Assembly: GCA_964505415.1 (NCBI GenBank)
Contig: CAZDHW010000023.1
Location: 1-20,553, forward strand
Reading direction: 5' to 3'
Source of the DNA: DTDR01 sp964505415
GTDB taxonomy: Bacteria > Hydrothermota > Tepidihabitantia > Tepidihabitantales > DTDR01
DNA: 20,553 bases
Below are positions 6,593 to 15,218 of this stretch, piece after piece; position 1 is the first letter of the stretch, and every line of letters begins with the position of its first letter. The notes beneath the pieces were generated by a model, which was not told the origin of the DNA, searched no databases, and worked only from the letters and a program-made list of their open reading frames with translations. The position numbers and the translations under genes were made by a program.

Positions 6593-8494
6593 ATGGCCGA
6601 AGAGAAAGAATTATATTATCCACCAACAGAGTTGGTTGAAAACTCTAATATCAAAAAGTTCATGGATATTCATGGAATCAAAACCCTTGAAGAACTTTTA
6701 GAAAAAAGTCAAAAAAATATTGAATGGTGGTGGAATGAAGCGGCGAAGGAACTGGAGTGGTTTTCTCCTTACGAAAAAGTTTTAGAATGGAACTTGCCTT
6801 TTGCCAAATGGTTTCTCGGCGGAAAGATAAATATTGTCCATAATGCTCTTGACCGTCACATTAAAACTTACCGGAAAAATAAGGTGGCTTATATTTTTGA
6901 AGGCGAACCCGGTGAAGTAGAATATTGGTCTTATTATAAACTTTACAAAGAGGTAAATAAGTTAGCTAATGCTTTAAAGAAACTGGGAGTGAAAAAAGGC
7001 GACCGAGTGACTATCTATTTACCGATGATTCCTCAATTACCTATCGCAATGCTTGCCTGCGCAAAAATTGGTGCTATCCATTCAGTGGTCTTTTCCGGAT
7101 TTTCTGCCCAAGCTTTAAAAGACCGGATTCAAGATGCTGAGGCAAAAGTTTTGATTACTGCTGATGGTGGTTTTAGAAGAGGAAAGGTTGTTCCTTTAAA
7201 ACAGAATGCCGATGAAGCTTTAAAGGAATGTCCAACAATTGAAAAGGTAATTGTTTATAAAAGAACTGGCGAGACAGTACCAATAAAAGAAGGAAGAGAC
7301 CTCTGGTGGCATGAAATTACGGAAAAAGAAAGTGACTATTGCGAAACTGAAGTTATGGATTCTGAAGATATTTTATATATCCTCTATACCTCCGGAACCA
7401 CCGGTAAACCCAAAGGAGTTGTCCATGTTCATGGCGGTTACGCGGTAGGAATTTATACTACTTTAAAATATGTTTTTGATATAAAAGATGAAGATATTTG
7501 GTGGTGTGCTGCTGATATTGGTTGGGTAACCGGTCATAGCTATATTGTCTATGCTCCCTTAATGTTGGGAGCCACTTCTATTTTATATGAAGGGGCACCT
7601 GATTATCCTGATCCAGGAAGATGGTGGAAGATTATTGAAAGGGAAGGAGTAACCATTTTATATACCTCACCGACAGCTATCAGAATGCATATGCGTTATG
7701 GTGAGCAATGGGCAAATAAATACAATCTTTCTACTTTGAGACTTCTCGGTTCAGTTGGCGAACCGATAAATCCAGAAGCCTGGCGTTGGTATTATAAAAA
7801 TATTGGTAAAGAAAGATGCCCAATTATGGATACCTGGTGGCAAACAGAGACCGGTTCTTTTGTGGTATCACCCCTACCCATTACTCCTTTAAAACCTGGT
7901 TCAGCAACAAGACCCTTACCGGGATTTAATGCCGATGTCTATACCTCTGATGGTAAAAAAGCAAAACCAAATGAAAATGGTTTTGCCGTTATCACTTCGC
8001 CTTGGCCCAGTATGTTAAGGACATTATATAAGGACCCGGAAAGATATAAACAAGTTTATTGGTCAAGATTTCCTAATGTCTATCTCACTGGTGATTCTTG
8101 TTCCATTGATGAAGATGGTTATTTCTGGTTTAAAGGTAGAGCCGATGAGGTTTTAAATGTTGCTGGCCATCGATTGGGAACCGCTGAAATTGAAAGTGCC
8201 TTGGTTGCCCATCCAGCAGTTGCCGAAGCAGCGGTAATTGGAATTCCTGACGAAATCAAAGGAGATGTACCAAAAGCCTTTGTAGTGTTAAAAGTGGGGT
8301 ATCAACCATCAGAAGAACTTAAAAAAGAATTGAAAGAATGGGTTGCCAAAGAGATTGGACCTATTGCCCGACCAGAAGATATTGAATTTCGTGACAAATT
8401 GCCAAAAACTCGCTCGGGTAAAATAATGAGAAGACTTTTAAAAGCCGAAGCTTTAGGATTACCCTTGGGTGATATTTCTACTTTAGAAGAGTAA
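6593..8494 (+). CDS. acs: acetyl-CoA synthetase, AMP-forming
   Basis: Activates acetate to acetyl-CoA through acetyl-AMP. The protein has the acetyl-CoA synthetase N-terminal domain (about 30-90) followed by the AMP-binding core. The P-loop YTSGTTGKPKG is at 265-275, and DTWWQTETG at 413-421 has the tryptophan pair that limits the acyl pocket to acetate or propionate. The adenylation hinge region is TGDSCSIDEDGYFW, followed by GRADEVLNVAGHRLGTAEIE. LPKTRSGKIMRR holds the catalytic lysine, K610, which is the site of acetyl-lysine regulation in other bacteria. Length 633 is close to the usual 650. First gene of a four-gene unit with an OFA transporter, malic enzyme and an LpxB-like gene, so it probably feeds acetate carbon into central metabolism. 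No Pat or CobB regulator lies nearby. Confidence 0.96.
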   Translation: MAEEKELYYPPTELVENSNIKKFMDIHGIKTLEELLEKSQKNIEWWWNEAAKELEWFSPYEKVLEWNLPFAKWFLGGKINIVHNALDRHIKTYRKNKVAYIFEGEPGEVEYWSYYKLYKEVNKLANALKKLGVKKGDRVTIYLPMIPQLPIAMLACAKIGAIHSVVFSGFSAQALKDRIQDAEAKVLITADGGFRRGKVVPLKQNADEALKECPTIEKVIVYKRTGETVPIKEGRDLWWHEITEKESDYCETEVMDSEDILYILYTSGTTGKPKGVVHVHGGYAVGIYTTLKYVFDIKDEDIWWCAADIGWVTGHSYIVYAPLMLGATSILYEGAPDYPDPGRWWKIIEREGVTILYTSPTAIRMHMRYGEQWANKYNLSTLRLLGSVGEPINPEAWRWYYKNIGKERCPIMDTWWQTETGSFVVSPLPITPLKPGSATRPLPGFNADVYTSDGKKAKPNENGFAVITSPWPSMLRTLYKDPERYKQVYWSRFPNVYLTGDSCSIDEDGYFWFKGRADEVLNVAGHRLGTAEIESALVAHPAVAEAAVIGIPDEIKGDVPKAFVVLKVGYQPSEELKKELKEWVAKEIGPIARPEDIEFRDKLPKTRSGKIMRRLLKAEALGLPLGDISTLEE

Positions 8495-8523
8495 ATTAAT
8501 TAAAATTTCGGAGGATTTTCTCA

Positions 8524-9738
8524 ATGACTAAAAATCGGTGGTTTATTATAATTGGGGCTATTCTTATTCAATTATGTTTAGGCGGAATATATGCGTGGAG
8601 TGTTTTTCGTAAACCCTTACAAGGACCGCCGTTAAATCTTACACCAACCCAAGCAACTCTTCCTTTTGCTTTTGTTTTAATATCATTTGCTATTGCCACA
8701 ATTATTGGTGGCAGATGGCAAGATAAAAAAGGTCCAAGGATTGTTGCGATTAGCGGTGGTATCCTTTTAGGATTAGGGCTTATCCTTGCCGGGATAACAA
8801 AATCTTTTTTAGGAATTTTAATTTCCTATGGAATTATTTCTGGATTAGGTATTGGTCTTGCCTATGTATGTCCAATCTCAGTGGGGGTTAAATGGTTTCC
8901 TGATATGCGGGGATTAATCACTGGTATTGCGGTTGCTGGTTTTGGTGCTGGAGCATTAATTGTCGCTCCTTTGGCAAGAAAACTAATTGATACCTATAAT
9001 GTTTTTAACACCTTTATTATCTTAGGAATTGCTTTTTTAATTTTAGTAATCATCGGTGCCCTCATTTTAAGAAATCCACCGGAAGGTTGGATACCAGAAG
9101 GTTGGACACCACCACCAACATCCCAAGCAACTTCTTATTCTTATTCTCCTTCCCAAATGCTTAAAACCTATCAATTTTATTTAATTTGGCTCATCTATTT
9201 CTTTGGTTGCGCTACCGGATTGATGATTATTGGGCAGACCTCGCCAATCGGTCAAGATTTGGCAAATTTAACAAAAGAAACTGCGGCTTTTGCGGTAAGC
9301 ATTTTAGCCATTTTTAATGCTTTGGGAAGAATCTTTTGGGGAAAAATTTCTGATTCTTTGGGAAGAATGAAAACTTTGTTTTTAATGTTTCTTATCTGTG
9401 GAATTGCTGTTTTTCTCTATACCCTTATACCTTCTTTTCCCTTATATTACTGGTTTGGTATCTCTTTAGTAGGACTTTGTTTTGGTGGTTATTTAGCTAT
9501 TTTTCCCGCGGTTACTGCTGATTTTTATGGAACAAAAAATGTCGGTGTCAACTATGGTTTAGTTTTTACTGCCTATGGCATGGGCGGTCTTTTAGGAAAC
9601 ATCTTTGCTCCCCAAGTTTTAGAAAGGACAAAAAGTTATAATTTAGCATTCATCACCGCTGGGATTTTGTGCATTTTAGGAGCAATTATTGCCTTAATAA
9701 TTAAGCAACCAAAAAGGAGGGAAAGTGAAAAAAGCTAA
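8524..9738 (+). CDS. OFA-family MFS transporter (monocarboxylate/oxalate-formate type)
   Basis: Twelve-helix major facilitator of the oxalate:formate antiporter family in the cytoplasmic membrane. Evidence: GGIYAWSVF in helix 1, GGRWQDKKGPR in the first cytoplasmic loop, ISGLGIGLAYVCPIS in the fourth helix region, and the family GW-containing loop (NPPEGW...EGWTPP, about 182-195) before the second half; the second half repeats a loop motif (GRIFWGKISDSLGR). Length 404 is normal. GGAGG at 8510-8514 sets the ATG start. It sits 29 bases after acs and overlaps malic enzyme by 14 bases, so it likely moves acetate, pyruvate or another small carboxylate used by these enzymes. The actual substrate cannot be read from sequence, and the family name should not be taken to mean oxalate. 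Confidence 0.9.
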   Translation: MTKNRWFIIIGAILIQLCLGGIYAWSVFRKPLQGPPLNLTPTQATLPFAFVLISFAIATIIGGRWQDKKGPRIVAISGGILLGLGLILAGITKSFLGILISYGIISGLGIGLAYVCPISVGVKWFPDMRGLITGIAVAGFGAGALIVAPLARKLIDTYNVFNTFIILGIAFLILVIIGALILRNPPEGWIPEGWTPPPTSQATSYSYSPSQMLKTYQFYLIWLIYFFGCATGLMIIGQTSPIGQDLANLTKETAAFAVSILAIFNALGRIFWGKISDSLGRMKTLFLMFLICGIAVFLYTLIPSFPLYYWFGISLVGLCFGGYLAIFPAVTADFYGTKNVGVNYGLVFTAYGMGGLLGNIFAPQVLERTKSYNLAFITAGILCILGAIIALIIKQPKRRESEKS

Positions 9739-11149
9739 GAAAATCAAAAAAATTAAGAAAAGGGTCGCAAAAAAAGCTATAAAGAAAGAAAAGATTTTAA
9801 CTAAGGAAGAGTTGGAAGCAAAAGCAAAGAAACCTGGAGAACTTGCCTTAAAACTTCATCCCTTTTATAAAGGAAAAGTCAAAATTACCGCTAAATGTGT
9901 GATAAGAAGTTTTGACGATTTTGCTATTTGGTACACACCAGGAGTTGCTGAGCCTTGTAAAGATATTTTTAAGAACCCGGAAAAAGTCTGGGAGCATACT
10001 AACCGGGCTAACCTCATTGCTGTGTTGACTGATGGTACTCGGGTATTAGGACTTGGCGATATCGGTCCAGAAGCCTCTTTACCGGTAATGGAAGGAAAGG
10101 CATTATTATTTAAATATCTTGGCGGTGTAGATGCGGTTCCTATTGCCGTAAGAACCAAAGACCCTGATAAGTTTATTGAAATAGCCAAACTATTAGAACC
10201 TTCTTTTGGCGGTTATAACTTAGAAGATATTGAACAACCTAAATGTTTCTATATTTTAGATACTTTAAGAAAAGAACTCAATATTCCCGTATGGCACGAT
10301 GATCAGCAAGGAACTGCTGCCGTAACTCTTGCTGGTTTGATAAATGCTTTAAAAATGGTTGGCAAGAAAATGGACGAAGTTAAAATTGCTATGATTGGTG
10401 CCGGTGCTTCTAATATCTGTATCGCTCGGGTTATAATGAAAGCTGGTGTTAATCCGGAAAACATAATAATGGTTGACAGTAAAGGCATTTTGCATCCGGA
10501 GAGAGAAGATGCCGAAATATTACAGAAAGAATATAAAGAAAAATGGGAAATGGCTTTAATAACTAATAAAGAGAAAAGAAAAGGCGGCATTAAGGAAGCG
10601 ATGGAAGGCTGTGATGTGGTAATTGCTCTTTCCCGACCAGGTCCGGATGTTATTAAAAAAGAATGGATTCAAGGAATGGCAAAAGACCCAATTGTTTTTA
10701 CTTGCGCCAATCCCATTCCCGAAATCTGGCCTTGGGAAGCAAAAGAAGCAGGTGCAAAGATTGTTGCCACTGGTCGGAGTGATTTCCCTAATCAAATAAA
10801 CAACTCTTTAGGCTTTCCTGGAATTTTCCGCGGAGCTTTAGATGTTCAAGCAAAGACGATCACTGATGAGATGTGTATTGCTGCTGCCGAGGAATTGGCA
10901 AAAGTGGCTCAGGATCGGGGCTTAAGAGAGGATTATTTAATCCCAACAATGGATGATTGGGAAGTATTCCCTCGGGAAGCCTGCGCTGTTGGTATGAAGG
11001 CAATTGAACAAGGAGTAGCACGAATTACAATGGACAGAAATAGTTTGTATAAAAAAGCCTTAGAAACAATAAAAGAGGCAAGAAAGGAAATTCAATTTTT
11101 AATGAAAAAGGGATTTATTAAAAAACCACCAAAAGCATTATTGAAATGA
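9725..11149 (+). CDS. malic enzyme (malate dehydrogenase, decarboxylating) with lysine-rich N-terminal tail
   Basis: Oxidative decarboxylation of malate to pyruvate and CO2 with NAD or NADP, or the reverse. The malic domain has the catalytic Tyr70 in WYTPGVAEPC, Lys125 in MEGKALLFKYLGGVDAVPI, metal-ligand region EDIEQPKCF (167-175) and WHDDQQGTAAV (190-200). The Rossmann domain has IGAGASN at 224-230, and CANPIPEIWPWEA follows. The body matches short bacterial or archaeal malic enzymes, but the first 23 residues hold 13 Lys and one Arg, making the protein 474 residues. The start is GTG at 9725, preceded by AGGAGG at 9715-9720, so the tail appears genuinely translated. Cofactor preference is not clear. 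It pairs with acs and the transporter, linking C4 acids and acetate. Confidence 0.93.
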   Translation: MKKAKKIKKIKKRVAKKAIKKEKILTKEELEAKAKKPGELALKLHPFYKGKVKITAKCVIRSFDDFAIWYTPGVAEPCKDIFKNPEKVWEHTNRANLIAVLTDGTRVLGLGDIGPEASLPVMEGKALLFKYLGGVDAVPIAVRTKDPDKFIEIAKLLEPSFGGYNLEDIEQPKCFYILDTLRKELNIPVWHDDQQGTAAVTLAGLINALKMVGKKMDEVKIAMIGAGASNICIARVIMKAGVNPENIIMVDSKGILHPEREDAEILQKEYKEKWEMALITNKEKRKGGIKEAMEGCDVVIALSRPGPDVIKKEWIQGMAKDPIVFTCANPIPEIWPWEAKEAGAKIVATGRSDFPNQINNSLGFPGIFRGALDVQAKTITDEMCIAAAEELAKVAQDRGLREDYLIPTMDDWEVFPREACAVGMKAIEQGVARITMDRNSLYKKALETIKEARKEIQFLMKKGFIKKPPKALLK

Positions 11150-11156
11150 AAATTAT

Positions 11157-12158
11157 TTGAAAATTCTTTTATTTGCTGGCGAAAAATCGGGAGAATTATA
11201 TCTAAATTACTTAGTTAGGATTTTAAAAAATTGTTCCTCAGTTAATTTATATATAATTAATAAAAATATTGCTACTGTTGGATTTAGTGAAGGAATAAAG
11301 AAATTATTTTTATTTCTCTCTTATTTAAAAAAGATAGCGCGAGAGATTAAAAACTACGAGCCAGATGTTTTTATTCCTATCGGTTTTTCTAATTTTAATC
11401 TTTTTTTGATAAGAAAAATAAAAAACAAAAAAACAAAAATTATCTATTTTGCTCCGCCCCAGATATGGGCTTGGGGGAAAAATAGATATAAATTGTTAAA
11501 AAAATATGTAGATAAAGTTATCTGCCTCTTTCCTTTTGAGAAGGATTTCTATGAAAAATTGGGAATAAGGGCTATATATCTGGGTAACCCTTTGTTAGCA
11601 ATTGTAAAGGTAAATTTAGAAAAAGAGGAAATAAAAAAGAAATACGGAATAAAAGATGAGAAAGTGATAACTCTAATGCCCGGCTCAAGAAACGAAGAGA
11701 TAAAAAGGAATTTACCTGCTTTTCTTAAAATTTGTGAAAAGTTAAAAAAAGATTTTTTATTAAAGGCTTTTATCTTAGGAATAAAAGAACTAAATTATCA
11801 AAAATTTAATTTTTCCAATTTGCCCATAATCTATGAAGACCATTACGAATTGATTTCGATAAGTGATCTGGTTTTAACATCTTTCGGTACCGCAACCTTA
11901 GAAATTGCCCTTTTAAATAGACCATTTATTGCCCTTTATTTTCCTTCGCTTCTCAATTCTATTTTTGGCAAATTTTTATTAAGAACCAAATATTTTTCTT
12001 TGCCTAATATTATATTAAATAAAAAAATTTTCCCAGAATATGTAAATCCTAATTTAACCGAAGTTTATCAAAAGGCAAAGGAAATCTTAAATAAAAACCT
12101 TGATTACTCTTATTATTCTCAAAAGATAAAATACATATTGACTTTTAAACAAACTTAA
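11157..12158 (+). CDS. lpxB: LpxB-like lipid-A-disaccharide synthase, short, with altered active-site motif
   Basis: GT19-family glycosyltransferase resembling LpxB, which joins UDP-2,3-diacylglucosamine and lipid X at the inner face of the inner membrane. Family signatures: AGEKSGE (7-13), YFAPPQIWAWGKNR (97-110), YLGNPL (141-146), LMPGSRNEEIKRNLP (173-187, R178 equivalent to E. coli R201), SFGTATLE (242-249) and SLPNIILN (281-288). Two differences stand out. The segment corresponding to E. coli residues about 41-60 is missing, giving 333 instead of about 380 residues. The conserved GIDAPDFN motif is PIGFSNFN (74-81), so catalytic Asp98 becomes Gly76 and Asp101 becomes Asn79. The start must be TTG at 11157, because the frame is closed by TGA at 11142; there is no clear ribosome binding site, so coupling to malic enzyme (7-base gap) is likely. 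It may be a divergent or repurposed enzyme. Confidence 0.82.
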   Translation: MKILLFAGEKSGELYLNYLVRILKNCSSVNLYIINKNIATVGFSEGIKKLFLFLSYLKKIAREIKNYEPDVFIPIGFSNFNLFLIRKIKNKKTKIIYFAPPQIWAWGKNRYKLLKKYVDKVICLFPFEKDFYEKLGIRAIYLGNPLLAIVKVNLEKEEIKKKYGIKDEKVITLMPGSRNEEIKRNLPAFLKICEKLKKDFLLKAFILGIKELNYQKFNFSNLPIIYEDHYELISISDLVLTSFGTATLEIALLNRPFIALYFPSLLNSIFGKFLLRTKYFSLPNIILNKKIFPEYVNPNLTEVYQKAKEILNKNLDYSYYSQKIKYILTFKQT

Positions 12159-12166
12159 GTTATAAT
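12138..12166 (+). promoter_or_regulatory. promoter of the kelch-like surface protein, inside the lpxB end
   Basis: TTGACT at 12138-12143, 17-bp spacer, perfect TATAAT at 12161-12166. The -35 box lies in the last lpxB codons and the -10 box just after its stop. AAGGAGG at 12183-12189 precedes the ATG at 12195 by five bases. Confidence 0.75.
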
Positions 12167-12194
12167 ATTTTAATAAAATAATAAGGAGGGTGAG

Positions 12195-15107
12195 ATGAGG
12201 TGGGGGTTAATAATTTTTTTATTAATAAATTTATTATTTTCCCGGTGGACAATACCAATTAATATTAGTAATAACTACTATTCTTCTTTTTTAGCTGGAA
12301 ATAATGGAACTAATTTATTGATTGACAGCGAAAATAATATCCACTTTGTTTGGTATGATTACACACCCTATTTAAATTATCCCCAACCGCAGATATTTTA
12401 TAAATTCTATTCACCCAAAACTGGCTTTAGTGAAAATTACTGTGTAAGCGATAATCCCAACGAAATGGCTTATTATCCAAGCTTTGCTTTAGATTCCTTA
12501 GGTAATATCCATTTGGTTTATGTGGCTTACGGCAATTATTATTCAATTAGATACAAAATAAGGTCAGGGACTACCGGACGTTTTACTCAAAGTGAAGTTC
12601 TTGATTCTTCTCCATTTTTATTTTATCCACCTTCAATCGCCATTTTTCCTGATGGGAGAGTGGGGATAACTTATTGCAAAAGGGTTTCTTCTTTCTATCA
12701 AATCTTTTATAAAGAGAAAAACCAAAACGGTTGGCAAGCACCGATAATGTTAACTTCTTCTAATTTAAATAAATATAATCCAGCAATCGCTGTTGACCGA
12801 AATAATAATCTTCATCTTGTTTGGGAAGGTAGAGAAAATGGTTTTTCTTATAATCAGATTTTTTATATTAAAAGAGACAGTAACAATAATTGGTCGGAAA
12901 GAGTTTTGGTAAGCGAAGGGTTTTTGCGTGGCCAATACTCGCCAACAATTATCTGCGATAAAGAGAATAATGTCCATATTGCCTGGTATGGTTATCATCC
13001 CGAAGATAATATTTATTATCGAATTTATTATCGTTTTTTAGATAATGAAGGCAATTGGAATTCAGTAGAAACAATTGCTGGAGGTAATGAAAATTATAAT
13101 CGTTATCGTCTTTATCCCTTTTTTACTTATGACCAAAATAACCGTCTCTATCTTGTTTGGGTTGGTCAAGAAAATAGTTATTATTACAAAATCTGGTTAA
13201 AAATAAAAGAGAACAATACTTGGCAGGAAAAGATCCAAATTCCTGATAATTATCCTTTTGGGTCGGTTTATAATCCGGAGATTTTTGGTATTAACACTAA
13301 TTATCTTCACATTATCTTTTATGATTACCGGGTAGGAAATGCCGAAATTTTCTATACCACAACCCAACCGTATGATTTAGGAATAAATAAAATAATCCAA
13401 CCAAAAAGATATAATTTAAAAGGAATTATTACCCCTCAAATTGAAGTAAAGAATTATTTTAATACCTATCATACTTTTAAAGCTTATTGCCAGATTTTTG
13501 ATAATAATAACCAATCAATCTATTTAGATAGTCAATTTAAAAGTATCGGTGGGTTTGATTCTCTTTTTGTTGCTTTTCAACCTTATAACTTTGAGGAAGA
13601 AAAAGATTATAAAGTTTCTTTTGCGATAGATTTACCCGATGACACTTTAAAAGATAATGATACTCTTTCTAAAATTTTTTCTATTGGCAGAGCCGATATT
13701 AGTATATTAGAAGTTTTGGCACCAAAAGGAATTATTCCTTATGAACCTAATCAAACTATTAAACCAATTATTAAAATCAAAAATCTTGGTGAATTAACCA
13801 TCTCCTTTTATCTTTATGGTCAAATTCAGAAAAATAACCAAACTCTCTACTTTGATTCCGTTTATATTTCGGAAATTTCTCCCAATGAAGAAAGAATTAT
13901 CCAGTTTTCTTCTTTTTTAATAAATGATTCGGGTAATTTTAAATTTATAAGTTTTACTAACATTGAAGGTGATGCCGACTCCTCTAATAATGTGGTAAAA
14001 AATCAATTTTATATAATCAATAAAGGCTCCCAATATTGGTATCTATTAAGAGATATGCCTTCGTTACCAAGTGAAAAACGGGTAGGTAAAGGAAGCGCTT
14101 TAACTTTTGCTTATGATACTCTTATCTTCGCCTTAAAAGGTAATAATACCAGTGATTTTTATTCTTATAATATTAATACCGGTTTATGGCAGATTTTGCC
14201 ACCTATCCCCTATCTTCCTTCCCAAAATAAAAATGTGAAAGAGGGCGGTTCATTAGTCTTTGATGGCAAAAATTATTTATACATTATTAAAGGAAATAAT
14301 ACCAAAGAATTTTGGCGATACCACATCTTTAACAAAAACTTTGAAATCCTTCCCGAAATTCCTGGTGAAAAGAAAGTAAAAAAAGGAGCCGATTTGGTTT
14401 TCTTTAATGGGAAAATATATCTGTTAAAAGGAAATAACACCAAGGAATTTTTGGTGTACGATACCACTACTAAATTTTGGTCAAATTTAAAACAGCCACC
14501 AGTTAAAAAGGGGTTTAAAGAAGGTAGTTCAATCGTTCTTTGGGAAAGCTTACCGGCAATCTATCTATTGCAAGGGAAAACTAATCTCTTTTTCCGCTAC
14601 TTAATTGAGAAAGATAGTTGGGAAAGTTTACCTCCTTTGCCTTTGGAACATCCAATTTTTAAAAAACGGAAATATGTCAAAGGTGGCGGTTGTTTGGCGA
14701 TAAAAGATAATCTTATTTACGCAATAAAAGGTGGTGGCACAAAAGAATTCTGGTGTTTTAATCCCTTCTTAAATAAATGGCTTCCCTTAGAAACTATTCC
14801 CTTAGGACCTTATAATAAAGGAATAAAAGAAGGAACAATGACTGCTAATAGTTTCGGTGTCTTTATCTTAAAAGGCAATAACACTAATGAATTCTGGCTT
14901 TGGATTGGCCTGCCTAATTTTGATACCCTTTTTAATATTAAAAAGAGAGGGAAATTAACTCTGCAATCAGAAGGAACTTCTTACCTGATAAATAACCAAG
15001 GCAAAATTTATGATATTACGGGTAGAAAATTAAAAAATATTAAAAGATTAAAAAGGGGAGTATATTTTCTAAAAGATAAGAAAAAATTTATAATAATAAA
15101 AAGATAA
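12195..15107 (+). CDS. secreted multi-propeller protein with kelch-like repeats and short Por-type tail
   Basis: Large exported protein of unknown function. Signal peptide: hydrophobic residues 4-15, likely cut after LLFS. Residues about 25-390 hold six or more BNR/sialidase-like repeats, each with the pattern N-N-x-H-x-V-W followed by x-I-F/Y-Y. Two Ig-like modules follow (about 393-500 and 500-610). Six kelch-like repeats span about 612-908, each with K/E-G-x-x-L near its start and LKGNNTKEFW-x-Y in the middle; the motif recurs near 646, 698, 744, 792 (degenerate), 845 and 892. The C-terminus (about 925-970) reads KIYDITGRKL then LKRGVYFLKD and ends in IIIKR, resembling the last half of the type IX sorting domain. 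It likely travels to the surface by that route. Binding to a carbohydrate or protein is plausible from the folds but not shown. Confidence 0.8.
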   Translation: MRWGLIIFLLINLLFSRWTIPINISNNYYSSFLAGNNGTNLLIDSENNIHFVWYDYTPYLNYPQPQIFYKFYSPKTGFSENYCVSDNPNEMAYYPSFALDSLGNIHLVYVAYGNYYSIRYKIRSGTTGRFTQSEVLDSSPFLFYPPSIAIFPDGRVGITYCKRVSSFYQIFYKEKNQNGWQAPIMLTSSNLNKYNPAIAVDRNNNLHLVWEGRENGFSYNQIFYIKRDSNNNWSERVLVSEGFLRGQYSPTIICDKENNVHIAWYGYHPEDNIYYRIYYRFLDNEGNWNSVETIAGGNENYNRYRLYPFFTYDQNNRLYLVWVGQENSYYYKIWLKIKENNTWQEKIQIPDNYPFGSVYNPEIFGINTNYLHIIFYDYRVGNAEIFYTTTQPYDLGINKIIQPKRYNLKGIITPQIEVKNYFNTYHTFKAYCQIFDNNNQSIYLDSQFKSIGGFDSLFVAFQPYNFEEEKDYKVSFAIDLPDDTLKDNDTLSKIFSIGRADISILEVLAPKGIIPYEPNQTIKPIIKIKNLGELTISFYLYGQIQKNNQTLYFDSVYISEISPNEERIIQFSSFLINDSGNFKFISFTNIEGDADSSNNVVKNQFYIINKGSQYWYLLRDMPSLPSEKRVGKGSALTFAYDTLIFALKGNNTSDFYSYNINTGLWQILPPIPYLPSQNKNVKEGGSLVFDGKNYLYIIKGNNTKEFWRYHIFNKNFEILPEIPGEKKVKKGADLVFFNGKIYLLKGNNTKEFLVYDTTTKFWSNLKQPPVKKGFKEGSSIVLWESLPAIYLLQGKTNLFFRYLIEKDSWESLPPLPLEHPIFKKRKYVKGGGCLAIKDNLIYAIKGGGTKEFWCFNPFLNKWLPLETIPLGPYNKGIKEGTMTANSFGVFILKGNNTNEFWLWIGLPNFDTLFNIKKRGKLTLQSEGTSYLINNQGKIYDITGRKLKNIKRLKRGVYFLKDKKKFIIIKR
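14125..14890 (+). repeat. six kelch-like coding repeats with a GNNT-EFW core
   Basis: The coding sequence repeats a motif translating to KGNNTKEFW or a variant, at about 46-53 codon spacing. The copies at about 14288 and 14426 are also very similar in DNA. Copy 4 (QGKTNLFFRY) and copy 5 (KGGGTKEFWCF) have diverged. The pattern fits duplication of one propeller blade. Confidence 0.75.
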
Positions 15108-15160
15108 TCAAACCCCCAACCATCTCCCCCACCGCTCCCCATTTTTATAAAAAAATATCC
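15108..15160 (+). terminator. C-rich, G-poor spacer; possible Rho-loading terminator region
   Basis: Directly after the surface-protein stop, 15113-15140 has 20 C, 1 G, 4 A and 3 T in 28 bases, inside strongly AT-rich DNA. A C-rich, G-poor, unstructured transcript after a stop codon is what Rho utilisation sites look like. No GC-rich hairpin with a U-tract is present in this convergent spacer. On the opposite strand the same bases give runs of 4, 5 and 5 G, which could form a quadruplex-like structure at the gyrA transcript's end. Confidence 0.35.
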
Positions 15161-15218
15161 CTTATTATATTAACGAATAAACCTTAATTTATCTTACCCC
15201 AAATTTTAATATTGACTT

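Noticed and set aside
9865..10795. Several minus-strand open frames over malic enzyme
   Set aside because: They mirror a strongly supported gene and show no start signals or family features.
12765..14467. Minus-strand open frames over the kelch-like protein
   Set aside because: They are shadows of the repeat-containing gene; their internal repetition comes from the coding repeats on the other strand.
14125..14890. Regularly spaced repeats as a CRISPR array
   Set aside because: The repeats lie in one open frame, vary in sequence, have 138-160 base spacing and encode propeller blades.
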